64,000 bases of DNA from Ricinus communis (GCF_019578655.1 NC_063259.1:4948001-5012000), one strand, 5' to 3'. Shown: positions 31,741 to 45,599, counted from the stretch's first letter. Program-made: numbers and translations. Notes: generated from the sequence alone by a model not told the origin.

Positions 31741-33985
31741 CCAGTGTAGGTGGCTCCTAACTCACTAGGCAGCCTCGCCTGTTTTCATCCTAAAGAGAAG
31801 TCTCTAGACTCATGGCTTCAGTAATGCTTTTACAGTGGTTTAAAATTCGCTGAATAACTGGCTCAGTCAAGCACGACTTGGAGCTAAAAACAATATGATT
31901 ACGCTAACTCCAAATTTCCAATATCGAGACGCCAAACAACAAATTTCAATCAATACCATCAATAGCACTCCATTTGGAATGGCTAAGATTTGCATTAACC
32001 TAGATCTATATATTTAAGTTGAAGAAAGTAGTCCAGTACTCGCATTTGACTAAACGTTACCAAATACACTTAGCAAACAGACAATCTCTTACAGCATGAT
32101 TTGTGTCTTCATCACTCGACTTGCATCTGCCATACATTGTTGAGGGGATGATCGAATGTCTAGCACACAAACTTGCTGAAGCAAGACGCTGATGAGCAAC
32201 CAACCATAGAGTAGATTGAATCCTTTGAAGACCTCTCCATTTGTAGATCCTTGACCAGACATTAACACCAGCAAAATCACAATCACCAACAATGAACTCA
32301 AAGGCTAATTTGCTAGTAATTTGGCCACTCTTGGAGAAATTCCAAATTAGAGTGTCTAGACCAAGATCCCATATTGGAGGATAAATTCCTGAAATCTTAA
32401 GGCAAGCCGCTTTAGGAATTCAATCTTGAAACATATCCTAATACTAAGAAACACCATTAGAAAAATGATTAGCAATAAGGTGGTGAAGACACCGAAATTT
32501 CTTAGGTGGCAATGTCCATAAAAGGTCCAGTTCCTTCAATCCAATTATCTTTCTAAAAGAGCGCTCTATTCCCATTCCCTAAACTCCATGAGGATCCCAC
32601 TATAATCTATTGCCAGATGGAACAAATGCCTCACTAAGTAGAAGACATTTGGATTTCGCTTCCAAAAATCTATCCAGAGGCTGCCCTTTAAGATACTTAC
32701 CATGGAGACGTTTAACCCAAAGTGCATCCCCTCGAGTTAACACATCCCAAGCCAATTTCATCAATAAAGCTTCATTAAAATTATGAGCCTTCTTCAAACT
32801 AAGGCCCTTGTCCTTTTTAGAGGAACACAATTCATCCCAATTAATCAGATGAATCTTATTTTTACTGTTGCTACTACCTCAGACAAAATTTCGAATATGT
32901 TGGTCAGTATTAAGACAGGTAGAGAGAGGAAATCTTACGGTTTACGTTGTGAAAGTTGGAATCCCCTGAAGTTATCCTGCCTGCCAAAGAGAGATGATCA
33001 GCTTTCCGACCACTAAGCTTCAGCTTGATCTTCTCAGAAATGCTCTTGAAAGTATTCTTAGTGATACGGTCATGAATCAACATCATGCCTAAGTACTTGC
33101 CCAGGTTGTTAGTTTGCGAGAAGCCAAAGCATCTTCTAATCTCCTGTTTCAGGCTGCTAGCCATATTGCGACAGAAAAAAAATATGAGTCTTTGTTGTGC
33201 TGACTTTCCGACCAATTGAATAACTTGCATCTGCTCCACGAAGGCCTCAACAAATAAAAGAAGGTCGTCAGTAAAAAATAAATGTGAGTCCGGGACAACT
33301 GTTATCTAATCGAATAGGACGAAATTGATTGTTGTTAAATGTAATTTGAATACAATGAGATAGATGCTCGATGCATAGCATAAAAACATATGGTGATAAA
33401 GAATCGCCCTAGCGGACAACACGGGAAGGCTTAAACACATGTTCTTTCACCAATCCAGAGCACACTCATAGAGGCTGAAATAATACAAGTCATAATTCTT
33501 TCAATAAAATAAGGGGAAATCTAACATCTTGCAAAGTATCATTGATGAACTCCCACCACAATCTGCCGTATGCTTTCTTGAGGCCAACTTTAATGGCCAT
33601 CCAACCCACTTTACCTTTTTTTAGCTTCATGGAATGCACTACCTCTTGAGCCATAATAATATATGTGATGTTTCTGTTCGTGCTCATGAGAGAGAGACAC
33701 CGAGTAGTAATCAGCTTCATGATGGCTTTATAGGCCACATTACACAAGCTTATTGGTCTCATTTGGGAAAGATGCTCAGGGCGCTTCTGCTTGGGAATTA
33801 GGACAATCAAGGTGTGATTTAACCTCTCAAGCATAACATGGGAAACAAAAAACTTATAAACCATATCAAATAAATATTTCTTACCATCTCCCATTAGCTT
33901 AAAAAAAAATTCGGTTGCAGCCCGTCGTGCTTGGGAGCTTTATATGCACTGTGGACAGCAATTTTGGACGCACACTCAAATATCT
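31740..33985 (-). pseudogene. LINE (L1-type) RT and C-terminal region, minus strand
   Basis: Right to left on the minus strand: KAPKHDGLQPNFF, then LIPKQKRPEHLSQMRPISL and KGKVGWMAIKVGLKKAYGR (33490-33894), typical of plant L1 reverse transcriptase. Further left are NNLGKYLGMMLIH and KLSGRKADHLSLAGRIT (32910-33239), and KAHNFNEALLMKLAWDVL with LWVKRLHGKY (32600-32830), the usual post-RT region. The part to about 31740 is probably the C-terminal zinc/RNase H remnant but is poorly recognisable. Many stops and shifts make it dead. Its 5' part lies across an inserted LTR, at 36560-37560. Confidence 0.82.
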
Positions 33986-34590
33986 CTAGCTAATATGGTA
34001 CTGTAAGGCTTTTCAACATAATTGGGAACACGCTAGCTAGTCATAGAGACTAGTATAAAAAAAGGGAGTCGCCATTGAATAATTCTTTAAGACATTTTTA
34101 TTAATTGAGTGACATACTAGATTTCATAAGGAAGTTTCGCCACATCCAGAGCAGGATCCAAAAGCCAACTTTCTTATTTATGTATTCCACTTTCAATTTT
34201 ATTAATTAATAGCCCATTCCCTATTAATATAGTATAGAAATATTCTACACACTAAGCAATACAACATGTGAGGTCCACCAAACTCAAATATCTCTAGCTA
34301 ATATGGTATTGTAAGGCTTTTCAACATAATTGGGAACACGCTAGCTAGTCATAGAGACTAGTATAAAAAAAGAGAGTCGCCATTGAATAATTCTCTAAGA
34401 CATTTTTACTAATTGAGTGACATACTAGATTCCATAAGGAAGCTTCGCCACATCCAGAGCAGGATCCAAAAGCCAACTTTCTTATTTGTGTATTCCTACT
34501 TTCAATTTTATTAATTAATAGCCCATTCCCTATTAATACAGTATAGAAATATTCTACACACTAAGCAATACAACATGTGAGGTCCGCCCA
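33975..34590. repeat. 308-bp tandem duplication spanning the LINE/LTR junction
   Basis: The unit begins CTCAAATATCTCTAGC at 33975 and again at 34283. Each copy contains about 45 bp of LINE followed by about 260 bp of the F1 LTR end. The copies differ at about nine positions by eye. Confidence 0.85.
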
Positions 34591-36545
34591 AATCTAGCTT
34601 ATTTTAGATTTAGACGAATTCTCTATTTACGTGATTAGCCTAAATTAACTATTCAATTATGTACAAAGAGGCCTGCCTAATCTAGTCCAATTATAAATTA
34701 TACTTAAGTTACCAAGTACCTATTCTAAATGGGCTACATTTACATGCCAAGGCCTGATTCAAATTTTCTAGTCTAAGTTGGTTAGTTTATTAATTAAACA
34801 TAGCAAAGCCTATCGAAGTCTAAATAAATTTTATAATTTAAGCCCATTTTACCATCTTTTAAATCTAATAGGCTACAATTTATATGCTAAAGGCTAATCA
34901 CAAGCCCTAACTCTAGATGCCCATTTCTTAGTTATCAATTGCATAGGAGGCATTTGATTAAATTACAAGAAAATAAAGAAAAATAAGGGAAACAGTAAAA
35001 ACTAAGCTATTATAACTCTAATTAATTAGAAATAACTGAATATATGTAAAAATAGCAAAAAAAGTGAAAATCCTCAAAATCATAAAAAACGGGCGACTAA
35101 TCAGACGAATAGCCGATTGGCCACGTCATAGAGCCAATTGGCTACGTCATAAAACTGACCGACTCTACGTACAACCGATTGACTATTCATAGAGCCGATC
35201 GACTCTAGAGGTTCTCCTAGGCCAGTCTTAACAATTTGATGCTTCCGACTCCCATGCATAAAAAGACACAAAAAGTGATTAATACACGTACAAAACACAA
35301 AAAAAAAAACATATAATTAAACTTCTTTTAAGGCAAGAAGATACAGATTAACTAAAAGTAAACTTACAGTAGATAAAACTTCCTAAGCATGGCAATTTCC
35401 TGAAGAATATAGACATTAAGCTACTCATGCGAATCTAATAAAATCTAAATCTAACCATGCCAATACATATGGATTATCATCAAAGAAAAATAAACTTAGC
35501 ATGTTGATCTATTCATATAATTATCATATTCAAAATCCAAGAACAAAGAAATTATCAAATTCAAAATCCAAAAATATAAACATGATGGAAAACACACAAA
35601 ATTATAAAAACCCTAAATGTAGGCATATAAAACATGTGAAATAATTATTAAAGAGAAATCATTAAAAACCCTATCATGTTACTAATTCATAAAATTAACC
35701 TAACATGCAGCTAATCATAGAGAAAAAAAAAAGAGAAGGAAGATGATAATATTTTGAAACCCTTAAGTTGACACTGTATTATGCAGATCCTCAAGTATCA
35801 AGAGGAGATGAGGAGGTTGAATAAGGATTGGATAGGAATCCTAAGTGTCTTTGGCTGTGTTATATTTTTGGAAATATAAGTATGTTGCCTCAAAAACTTA
35901 CTGCCATTCTCTTTATTGATGATTGCCTCCTTCCCTAGCCTAGGGCTTTCTTTTCTATTTGTATAAGGAAGAAGGAAAATCTAAATGCCAGGATAATCAT
36001 CCCTTTAATTATTGATAATTCTAAAAGAATTATCAATGATTAAAAGGGACTTATTAAAATTCTTTTAATTGATAAATGTAGGTTTTTAAGGTAAATGAGA
36101 TAATTATAGATAAATATCCATTTAATTATAAAAAATATTTGAAAGCTAGATAATTATCAATAAATCCTTTTAGAAAGTTTATTTTAGTAATTATCGACAT
36201 TCAAAATCAGGAAACATCGAAAAGACGAATCAAAAAGCCGAGTTTTGGACCAATTAAACTGTATAGAGTCAGCCGGCTCTACACAGAGCTGATTGGCTCT
36301 TGGTACAACTGATCAGCTGTACGCATAGCCAATTGGCTTTATGCTGGAAAATTTTAGATTTTTTACAATTTAGTTCCTAAAATTTTTAATTTATTCAATC
36401 TCACCCCGAAAACTTAATTTTTCTGTCATTTAGTCTAATTGATTTCAAAAAATAATTTTTGATTTAATTACTCACAACCCTACCTGGGATTTGACTATCC
36501 TCACCTCTCGAGACTCGGGAGACGCAATAACTTTCATAATTGAAT
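34020..36545 (-). repeat. Solo LTR, family F1, copy A (inside the LINE)
   Basis: A non-coding insert of about 2.2 kb, excluding the duplicated part, separates the LINE halves. It shares ordered blocks with 37560-42040 (opposite orientation) and 59318-61490 (same orientation): an end block with CATAAGGAAG..CGCCACATCC, a middle T-rich block resembling a TATA region (near 35960), clusters of AGCCGATTGGCT-like words (35108-35210, 36265-36340), and an end block CTCGAGACTCGGGAGACG. The repeated occurrence and a central TATA-like region suggest an LTR. The internal element is absent. Confidence 0.65.
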
Positions 36546-36559
36546 TTTTTGTATTTCTT

Positions 36560-37560
36560 TTAGTATCTAGAAAATGGGTGGTTCGGAGATTGGCTTCCTT
36601 ACTTTTGTAAGGGTTATAGCAACTAGTAACTTCTGCTTATCATTCTTAGCTATGAAGGGAAATGTACCTCTAATCATCAACCGATTATAACAGACACTTT
36701 CCTCGTTGTATACCTTATGGTAAAAATCAACAACCGTTTCTTTAAGGAGCTCAACATTGTCAATCCAAGTACAATTATCATCTTTCAACTTTATTCCTTT
36801 CCTCCTAATAACGGTGGTCCTATAGAAGTATCTTGTATTCCTATCGGCCCACTTCACCCACATTCTTATCTACTAAACCAGAGCATCTCTTTTTGAATCA
36901 AGACTTGCTCATAATCCTTTCGAAGAGACTCCTTTTCATACTCAAGCTTTAGAGATCTCTAAAAATCTAAAATACGATCAACACTAGCAATACGATTAAG
37001 AATTTTGCACTTACGAATAAAAATATTCCCAAACACCTTTTTATACCATTTTTTCAATTTAGAAAAAAATTTATCACAAGTTGACACCAAGCCATTACCA
37101 TCTATCTAATTATTCTTAACAAAATCTTTAAACCCTGGATGGGCGAGCCAAGCAGCTTGGAACCTGAAAGGTCTACTCTTCTTAAGAGGAGGGACACTTT
37201 GCAATGATAAGAGAAGAGGCCTACGATCAGACTTTATCCGAGGCAAGTGCTTTACTACAGCTTCTTAATAACAAAGACGTCAATCCATATTATAGAGAGC
37301 TCTATCCAGCCACTCTTTCACCATACCCCTTTCCCAGGTGAATTTCAGCCCCATAAAGTCAACATCAATAAGGGAGCAACTAGACATAATCTTTTGCATC
37401 TCTAAACATTTAGAGTGGATAGGAGCAGCTCCTCCCAGTTTTTCATCAAGACTGTCGTACACATTAAAATCGCCAGTAATGTTCTAAGGAGATTTAATAG
37501 CATGATTAGAAATAACATCCCGTAACTGCTTTCTAACATTAGGCTCAAAACTAATATCAA
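36560..37560 (-). pseudogene. LINE endonuclease and EN-RT linker, minus strand
   Basis: Right to left: DEKLGGAAPIHSKCLEMQK, CSLIDVDFMGLKFTWERG and VKEWLDRALYN (37280-37462) are the C-terminal half of an L1 apurinic endonuclease. LRKDYEQVLIQKEMLW and WADRNTRYFYRTTV, with LKDDNCTWIDN (36567-36960), are the linker before RT. It is the upstream part of the LINE at 31740-33985. The endonuclease N-terminus is missing where F1 copy D begins. Confidence 0.82.
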
Positions 37561-37868
37561 CATCCATTTTTTAAATTTAGATATCAAGAGAATTATAAAA
37601 AATCTAATGATAAAAGTTATTACCTTTCTCGAGTCTCGGAAGGTTGAGGACGGGCGAATCTCAGTTAGAGTTGAGAATAATTAAATAAAAATTGCTTTTC
37701 TAGAATCAAAACTAATATCAACATCTATTTTTCGAATTTAGATATTAAGAGAATTACGAAAAATCTAATGATAAAAGTTATTACCTTTCTCGAGTCTCGG
37801 AAGATTGAGGACGGGCAAATTTCAGTTAGAGTTGAGAATAATTAAATAAAAATTGCTTTTCTAGAATC
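37547..37868. repeat. 161-bp tandem duplication at the LINE/F1-D junction
   Basis: The unit starting AAAACTAATATCAACATC at 37547 recurs at 37708. It joins a short LINE piece to the beginning of the F1 LTR (CTCGAGTCTCGGAAG). Confidence 0.8.
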
Positions 37869-40800
37869 AATTTAGACCAAATTGGCAGAAAATTCGTGGG
37901 GTGAAACGATAGTTTTTATAAGTTCAGGGACTAAATCGTAAAAAACTTTAAAATTTTTTGCTTCTTAAGTCAATCGTTCTACATAGTGTCGATTGACTTA
38001 TTTTCTAAAATTTGATGCCGTTTTATGTGTATTTGACTAAAACACCAAGATTGATAAAAAAGAAGCTTTTAGAAGATATTTAGTCATAATTATTAAAATT
38101 TAAAAATAAGTTTATTAATAATTATTTGAATTTTAAAGATTTTATTTATTTAATTGAATATTAATCTAAAGTTAAAAGATTTAATTATCTGATAAAGGAA
38201 AAATAATTGATTCTTCTAAATTCAAATAAATTAAAGTATATTTGTTCCTAGAGGGTTTCTTAAAACCCTATTGCTATAAATAGAATAAAACATTCTAGGT
38301 CTAAGAGGGAGCTAGTAGCTGCACTTATCAAAAGCCTATGTTCATTTATTGAAGATAGAAAGTTTAGATATCTGAGAAAAATGTAATATCCAGAAAATAA
38401 ATAATACTAATAATGATAATAATAATAAAATATATTTTTTCCTCCATTTCTCTTTCCTGCTTCCCCTCCTCTCCTTTCTTTTTCCTTCCTTCCCTTTCTT
38501 CCCTCCCCCTCCCCTTCTCTCCCTGCCGACTGCCCCTTTTTCCCCTTTTCGCCTGCGCGCCGATCAGGCCGCTGCCGCCACCCAGCTCCCCCCTCCTTTC
38601 CTCCCGTTGCTGCGCCGCCCTCTCCTTCCCTTTTCTCCGGCAGCAGCGTCGACCGAAGGAGAAGGAGTTGCCGTTGCCGTATCGGCCTCCTGTCGGCGTC
38701 CTTTCGGCCATCCAACGTCGGATTCGGGTTCCTCACCCCAAAAACCCCCGGAACAAGTCTCCCCCGCCAATTTCCTCCACCGGCAGCCTCGAAGGAGATT
38801 CACCGGAGCGGCCCTGATCCGGTGCCTTCCTGCGAGTTTTCGGCCGAAACTCTCATGTTTTCGGACTCCCTGCAACTTGAGCTTCCCCGTAGGCACTTTC
38901 ATATTTGAATTCCGACACCGTTGGCAGGACCGGCTTCCGGACCCTGGTGTTTTCTGGACGTGCGAAATATTGAAATTTCGATTCGGTATAATTTTATTTA
39001 AACCCTAAAAATTATATTGTAATTTTAGAAAAATATTATTGCTATTAATTGTCAATTATGGATAATTTGACATTAATTGTGATTTGTGGTGTGTTGTAGA
39101 GTCGGAAAAAAATAATGTAGTTTTGGTGGCCCGATTCTCGTTAATTAATCGCAGAATATTTGAGGTGTTTCTAGCAGGTTCTGGACCTGTTGTACGGAGG
39201 GTAATGCCTGTAATTTATGAGAGGTTCTGCCGAATTGTCGAGAAAATTCTCGAGTCTAAAATAAATTTAGGCAGTCTAATCTAGAGGTATAGACCTAGGA
39301 AATTTAAGAATGTCTATTAACTGAGTGTTTTCATGAATAGATAATCCGTCCATCCCACCACCTTCACCCGAGGCAAAGGAGCAGACTGCGGAGTGCGACG
39401 GAACTGTGAGTTAAAGTCATATAATCGTTGTACATTGGCATGTCTAGATTTAATGCGATATTTAATGATTAATATTTATCTATGATTATCATTATCGTTA
39501 TTATAAGTAAACTTCATTTAATTGATAATCATCACGAATAATATTAATATTATTATTAGTTAATTTATCTCGTTATTTATGATATTTTAAATAATGTTAT
39601 TTTAATACTATTATTATTATCTTTACAGATATTTTGCATGTTTGGTTTACCCGATATTACTAATCTTTATTTCTCAGTATGCAATTGAATAAATTATGTT
39701 GCCTATGAATTATATATTTATAATTTCTTTTATATATATTATGATTGTGATTTTGGGATAAGGTGACAGTAAAACATGCCACCTGATGGATTGCATCAGG
39801 ACCGCGTGTGCACCGTAATAATTAGAGACGAATAATAAATGTTATTTTTTTAGATTTTGCCATGGTCGAGTATAACTCTCTGGGGCTGTAAAAGCTTAGG
39901 AGACAACAGATGTGGTATCATATAAATCATTCGATTCCGCAGTAGAACCTTTGACTGCCGGAAAAAGGTGCCTGGTCGAGCAATGCTCTCTGGGCGCCGG
40001 CTTAATTGGGAATCAAGTGTTCAGACCGGATGTAAGGACCCTGGTTTAGCTTCACTCTCTGGGCGCAAGATGTATTGGAATAAGGGAGCCGAAAGGTTAC
40101 TAGCGTTTGGGTTAGGGTTCTACTGAGCCACTTGTCCAATAAGTCTCAAATATATTTTTTTTCTTTCTAAATTTTGGTATGACTCGTATTTTGATGTTGG
40201 CATGACATGTTGAGTTAATGAATATTATTTTGTTAAGGAGACTGCAATAGTTACAAGGTTATGTGATTTTAACTCACTCTCGAGACCGACAATCTTAATT
40301 TTATTTTTCAGGTGACAGTTAGAGTTCTTCGCCATCTTGTATTTTGACAACCCGACTTCTTTCTTCATCGGGCTTATTATAAATAATCTATATTTTCATA
40401 TTCTTAGTTATTTTATATTCTAGACCTTCCGCAATAGTATTTTTGATTTGTTATGATTATTCTGGTCCATAATGGATGTGAAATGTTATCAAAGACCAGT
40501 TAGATTTGTGTATGACATGTCAGACATGATTAATATTATATTTTTCATATACACTTTAATAAATATCGATTAGTAAGGCTACCTATTTTTTGGTGGCCTT
40601 AAGCCTACCCATTTTTTAGTGCCGGTCACAGACCACAGATTGGGCCGTGACAAGAAAGGTCACTAAAGAAAAAATCAAGATTAGGAAACTCTTTTTTTTG
40701 GAATGAAAAAATATTTCTCAAACCTAAACAGCTTTGGATTCTCAATCGATCTTTGATTCCACCATCTTATTATCTATAGAGACTCGAAGACCAACAATCT

Positions 40801-42040
40801 ATGGTGACAACCTGAGAGTTCTCTAAATCCATCACCATCATCATCTCTTTTTTCATATTGGTTCCCTTACTTTATGATTTTAGAAACATGATTTGGATGA
40901 TTTTTATTTACTTTGTATGATTCATATGATTATATTTAAGCTTCTTCATAGATTAACATGCTTTTGTCATATTGGATTTTGAATCTGATAACATTGATAT
41001 ATGTTGGATTTTGAATCTAATAATTTGAATGATTTGGGTAATATGTTAGAGTTATGTGTTTCTCATATAATTATGTCATTGCATCTATTTTCTAGGATTA
41101 TATATTCATATCTAGAATCTGCCATGTAAGGTCTCTGTCTTCTGTTATTTTATCCTTTTTTCATGTTGTATTATTTTTACGTATTTCGGTTTAGTTTAAT
41201 TCATTTTTACGTATTTTATCTTATTTCTTTGAGTTTTAATCATATTTTTATCTTTTGTGCATATTAAATCGGCTTCTAGGCGAGGAGTTTGAGAAAAAAT
41301 GCAGAATCGACCATGACCAAGTCCTAGAGCTAAGCGGCTCTGCATTGAGCCGATCGGCTCTATGAACCATGCCAATCAACTCTACACTAATTTTTCCCTA
41401 TTTTCGGATTTTATGCAATTTTTGTATATTGTAACTTATTTTATGCGTTTTCTCTTGTTTTTTAGTTGTAGAAGGATTGTAATAGCCAGATTTAATTTCC
41501 TGTACTTTATTTTTTTTTTTATTTTAGATATATGCCAAATATTTGCTATCTGGTTGCCTAATTAAAACTGGACGTATAGACATTAGTCTTTAAAATTGGA
41601 CATGACATAAAAATTGTAGTCCATTAGGTTACAGGATGGTAAATTAGACATAAACTAAAATCTATGTAAACTTAGTGGACCTTTTTCATGTTTTTAATTA
41701 AGTAATGGGCCACATTAGAATAGGATCATCTAATTGTGTCTTAGCATAAAAAGTAGTCCATTTAGGTTTAGAGGCTGACAATTAAGTATAAAACTTGTAA
41801 TTGGGCTAGGCTAGATGGACCTTTGTATATAATTGGATAGCTAGGTTAATTATCTAAATGAGGATTGAGTTAATTATCTAAATTCATCTCTAGATGTGGC
41901 GAAACTTTCTTATAGAATTGAAAAAATCCATTCAATTAGTAAAAGTGTTTCGGTGAATTACCTAAGTGGCAACTTCAAAATCTCTACGCTAGTTTCTGTG
42001 ATTGGTTAGCGTGTATCTTTTAAATTGCAAAGCCATACAG
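37560..42040 (+). repeat. Solo LTR, family F1, copy D, split by an F2 LTR
   Basis: The two parts, 37560-38382 and 40653-42040, together match F1 copy A in reverse order. They include the CTCGAGTCTCGG start, a TATAAATAG box at 38275-38283, an AGCCGATCGGCT cluster near 41350, and the GATGTGGCGAAACTTTC end near 41895. The F2 LTR (38383-40652) interrupts it downstream of the TATA box. No internal coding region remains. Confidence 0.65.
38383..40652 (+). repeat. Solo LTR, family F2 (Tekay/Del-like Ty3/gypsy)
   Basis: It begins TGTAATATCC and ends GGGCCGTGACA, the TGTAA..TGACA pattern of chromoviral LTRs, over about 2.27 kb. The first 600 bp has a pyrimidine tract and a G/C-rich block (38440-38960) unlike its surroundings; short overlapping ORFs there on both strands look incidental. 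A motif like CTGGTCGAGCAATGCTCTCT followed by GGGCG recurs three times (about 39862, 39970, 40030). A reverse-oriented relative lies at 61580-62470. No exact target duplication was visible. Confidence 0.65.
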
Positions 42041-45000
42041 TGTTATAATCACTAAAAATATTGGATGCGTGCCTGAAAACGCTCCACAACTATCCTAAAT
42101 TACAGGCAAATACCATTATCCATACCATAACTCCATTTGAAATGCACCAATTATTTGTGAGAGTAAAGGATATCAACTTGAGTTTGGGAATTATTCCAGA
42201 AAATCCAGATTCCACCGGAAAACCCCACAACACCTTCTCACTAGTTTACACTTTCTCGTAGTATAGGTCACGTGCTATTGACATACGAGTTTATTTGACT
42301 ATGCCATTAGTATTTAAGCAGGACGAATAAAATTAGGAATAAATATAATTTAATCTACCCCATTTGACATATTATATAAATTTTTTTTAATAGTTAAAAA
42401 AATAATTTTTTTTTATATACAGACCAACCACTAACACATATAGATTTTCATAAAAATGAATTTGATGAAAATGAACAAAAACATAATGATAACCATAGTT
42501 AAAAGTTTAAGATTAAAGTCAAACTTTTAGGGTCAAACATTCAATACATTTACTTTAAGATCTAATAAATAGAAACAAAAATAAAAAAAGTACCATCAAG
42601 TCTTAATTTAAAATATACAAATTCTTCTTAATTTGGCTTAAAAAGAATTATAAAAAGTACAAGGCTTTAGTTTAAGTGAAGATCCAAATCAATTTAATGT
42701 ACTACAAATCAAAGTGTTTAGTGAACTAATTCTTATATCATGGAACCAGTTTAAAGTGCATTTTAGACTAGAGAATCAAGATATCTGGAGATTTTCGTCC
42801 CTACTTCTTTATTTATTTTTTAAATTATATATACAGGGATTTTATCTCCGCTTCTTTATTTTTATATATTTTTAAAAACTAATTATTTATTTGTGTGTTG
42901 TACGAATGCCGTTATCTTAATTATAAATAACAATTAAAATAATTATTCTCTCATTTTTCATTTTAATTCAATTCAATTTGATTCATTCTAATTCTATAAT
43001 TATTTTTGGATTATATATATATATATATATACATAATTCTGAGACAAATTTTTGGACATATGTCATTATTTTAAAGATTTTCGTTTTGACATGTGTACTT
43101 ATTTTTGACATAATTTTTATTTTCTTAAATTATGATAAAATGAATCTAAAAGAATTAATATTATATTAAAAATAATATATTGAATATTATTTTATAAATT
43201 TATGAAAACTAATAATTTATCCGCTTGTTGTACAACTCTCGTAATTATTTTATAAATGATAATATAAATTGAATTTATATATGAAATTAAATAGATTTTT
43301 AATATCTTAGAATTATTGATAATACTTTTGAAATAATAATAAAATTAATATTTTAATTTCTTTCTTATTTGTTATATTTTAAGATCTTATGAATACAATA
43401 ATATAAATATTATTAATTAATTAATAGAAAAAACTATAACATTATACATAAAGTTGAATTTTATGTGTCAATAATAAATCCACGTATCAAAATAAAAATT
43501 TTACGTGTTAAAATATAGTAATATATGTCAAAAACTTTTTATTGGACCAGTACGTATTAATTTTTTTTCAAGTGATAATTTTCTATATGTATAATGTTCA
43601 TTAGATGTAATATCTTATAGTAATTAATTGTCTTTATATTTAAATATTTATTATCTATAAAATTAATATTCATTAGAGTTAATGTTCATGTTCATTTTAT
43701 TTCTTGTACTATTCATCAGTGTTAATATTAAAATGTTCATAATCTGTTACTGCAATATTCATTTTCTGTATATATAATGTTTATCAACATTTTCAAATGA
43801 AATATTGATTCTTTATGAGAGTTTTTATTATTTTTATGATATAAAGTGGAACATTTTTTTGATTGACATAAATATTCATCATTCATAGGTATAATATTTA
43901 TTAGTTTGTTAATACATATTCGTTATTAATGAAAATTTTATTCATTAATTCATTTAAAGAGATATATATAACATATGCGTTGGCGGAATATGTTAGTAAC
44001 ACATGGGTGTTTCATTTAGTTTATTTTAGAATTTAAGATATTGATTAATTTTATATTCTATTTTAACTTTGATTAGATAGATTAGCTTTCTATTCTATCT
44101 CTATTTTTCATTAGATAGATTAGCTTCTATCTTTACGTTTGAAAAGCTTAGGTTAAGTCTTGTCAGTTCTTTTTTATAAAGAGGCTGAATATCTCATTGT
44201 TAGGGACAATATTATAATTTGAATGATGACTGATATTCTATTTTAAAAGCTTATTTTGCTTTGTTTTTCTGTTCAGAAACATTTAAAGAAGATTGAAAAA
44301 TTTCTTTGTAGGGTGAAAGGGTTAGGATTTTAAAAACTTAGTTTTTTTAGGGTTCTAATTTTGTCATTCTAAGATATTTATTTTTAGCTTTTTTAGGATT
44401 AAAAAACCGAATTAGTCCTTGGATTTTCAAATCAATATTTTAGAAGTCCATCATTAGAAAAGAGTTCTCGAGGTTTATTTTTAATAATTTTTTAACACTA
44501 TTTATATTTTTATATTTTTCTGTTAGAATTCTAATTAGTTTTAATAAATATGCTTTTGAAGTAAATAAATAAATATTTTTATTTTAACCTGAACAAATAA
44601 GAGCATATCCAACAAGCTCTTAAATCATGCTCTTTTTCTGAAAAATATATATAAAAATTAAACTTTCAAAAAACTCCTTTGCTAGAATGACTTAAGAACC
44701 ACATTCTCTCTCTTTAGATTTAAGGAGGGAGAAAGTGGCTCTTAAGTATTTTTTAAGAGTCACATTCTCTTTTCTTACCATTTTCTCTATTTTTTTTATT
44801 TTACTAATTAAAAATTAATTAGGGAGTAAAATAAAAAATAGGTGTAATTACTATTTTCTTCTATATTTTTTCATATTATACTAGTTATATCTTAATATTT
44901 AAAAAATATATATTTTCATCTTTTTATTTTGTAATTTTATACTAAAAACCTATTCTGTCAGAATTTTCGTTAAACAACCATTAACTAGGTTTGGTTTTAT

Positions 45001-45594
45001 ACTATTTGCCTTATAATCTTTAGTGTATACACAAATTGCTCTATATAATTTAGTTATTATACTAAAACCTGTTATATGATTTTTATGAAAAAATCAGTTT
45101 TAATGTGTTTAAAAATAGTTGACTAGTATTCTTTAATTACTCTAATTTTTAGCATAAATTAAATTTTAATAAAATTTAAGTATCTTAAAGTACTTATAGT
45201 AATCAAAATGTTAAAATTTATATAATTTAACTTTAAATTGTTAAAAAAAATATATATCATTCTTATATTAATTTTATTACAGTAGAATTGTAATATGAAG
45301 TTCGAGAATCAAATTATATATATTTTTTATTAATTTAGTTCTTTAATTATATTGACTTTCAAATTATAAAAAAATTTTAATACAATAAATAAAATATAGT
45401 AATTATGTTTATATTATTGAGATTTACATATTTTAAAATGAATTATAATAAAAATTAATTTCTTAATAAAAAATATATAAAAAGTATTGTTAGAAATGCT
45501 GGAAGACCATATTATTTTCTTCTCTATCATTTCACCTTCAGGGCCACCGCGTCACCACCAACCATCATTGCCACACTACTGGCCACTGACCACC
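42041..45594. other. AT-rich intergenic region, no recognised gene
   Basis: A 66-codon ORF at 42061-42261 is of normal composition but no family is recognised. A TA run lies at 43013-43031. Near 44600-44770 GAGCATATCCAACAAGCTCT and AAGAGTCACATTCTCTTTT suggest a MITE, but ends were not established. Just before the gypsy element there is a C/A-rich ACC-repeat stretch (45540-45599). Confidence 0.4.
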
Positions 45595-45599
45595 GCCAC

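Noticed and set aside
38364..38902. Overlapping ORFs of 109-134 codons on both strands in a G/C-rich block
   Set aside because: Their Arg/Gly- or Pro/Ser-rich products are what G/C-rich low-complexity DNA gives in any frame, and the block lies inside a solo LTR.
42061..42261. 66-codon ORF with normal composition
   Set aside because: No family recognised on either strand, and no signals; left as unassigned rather than called a gene.
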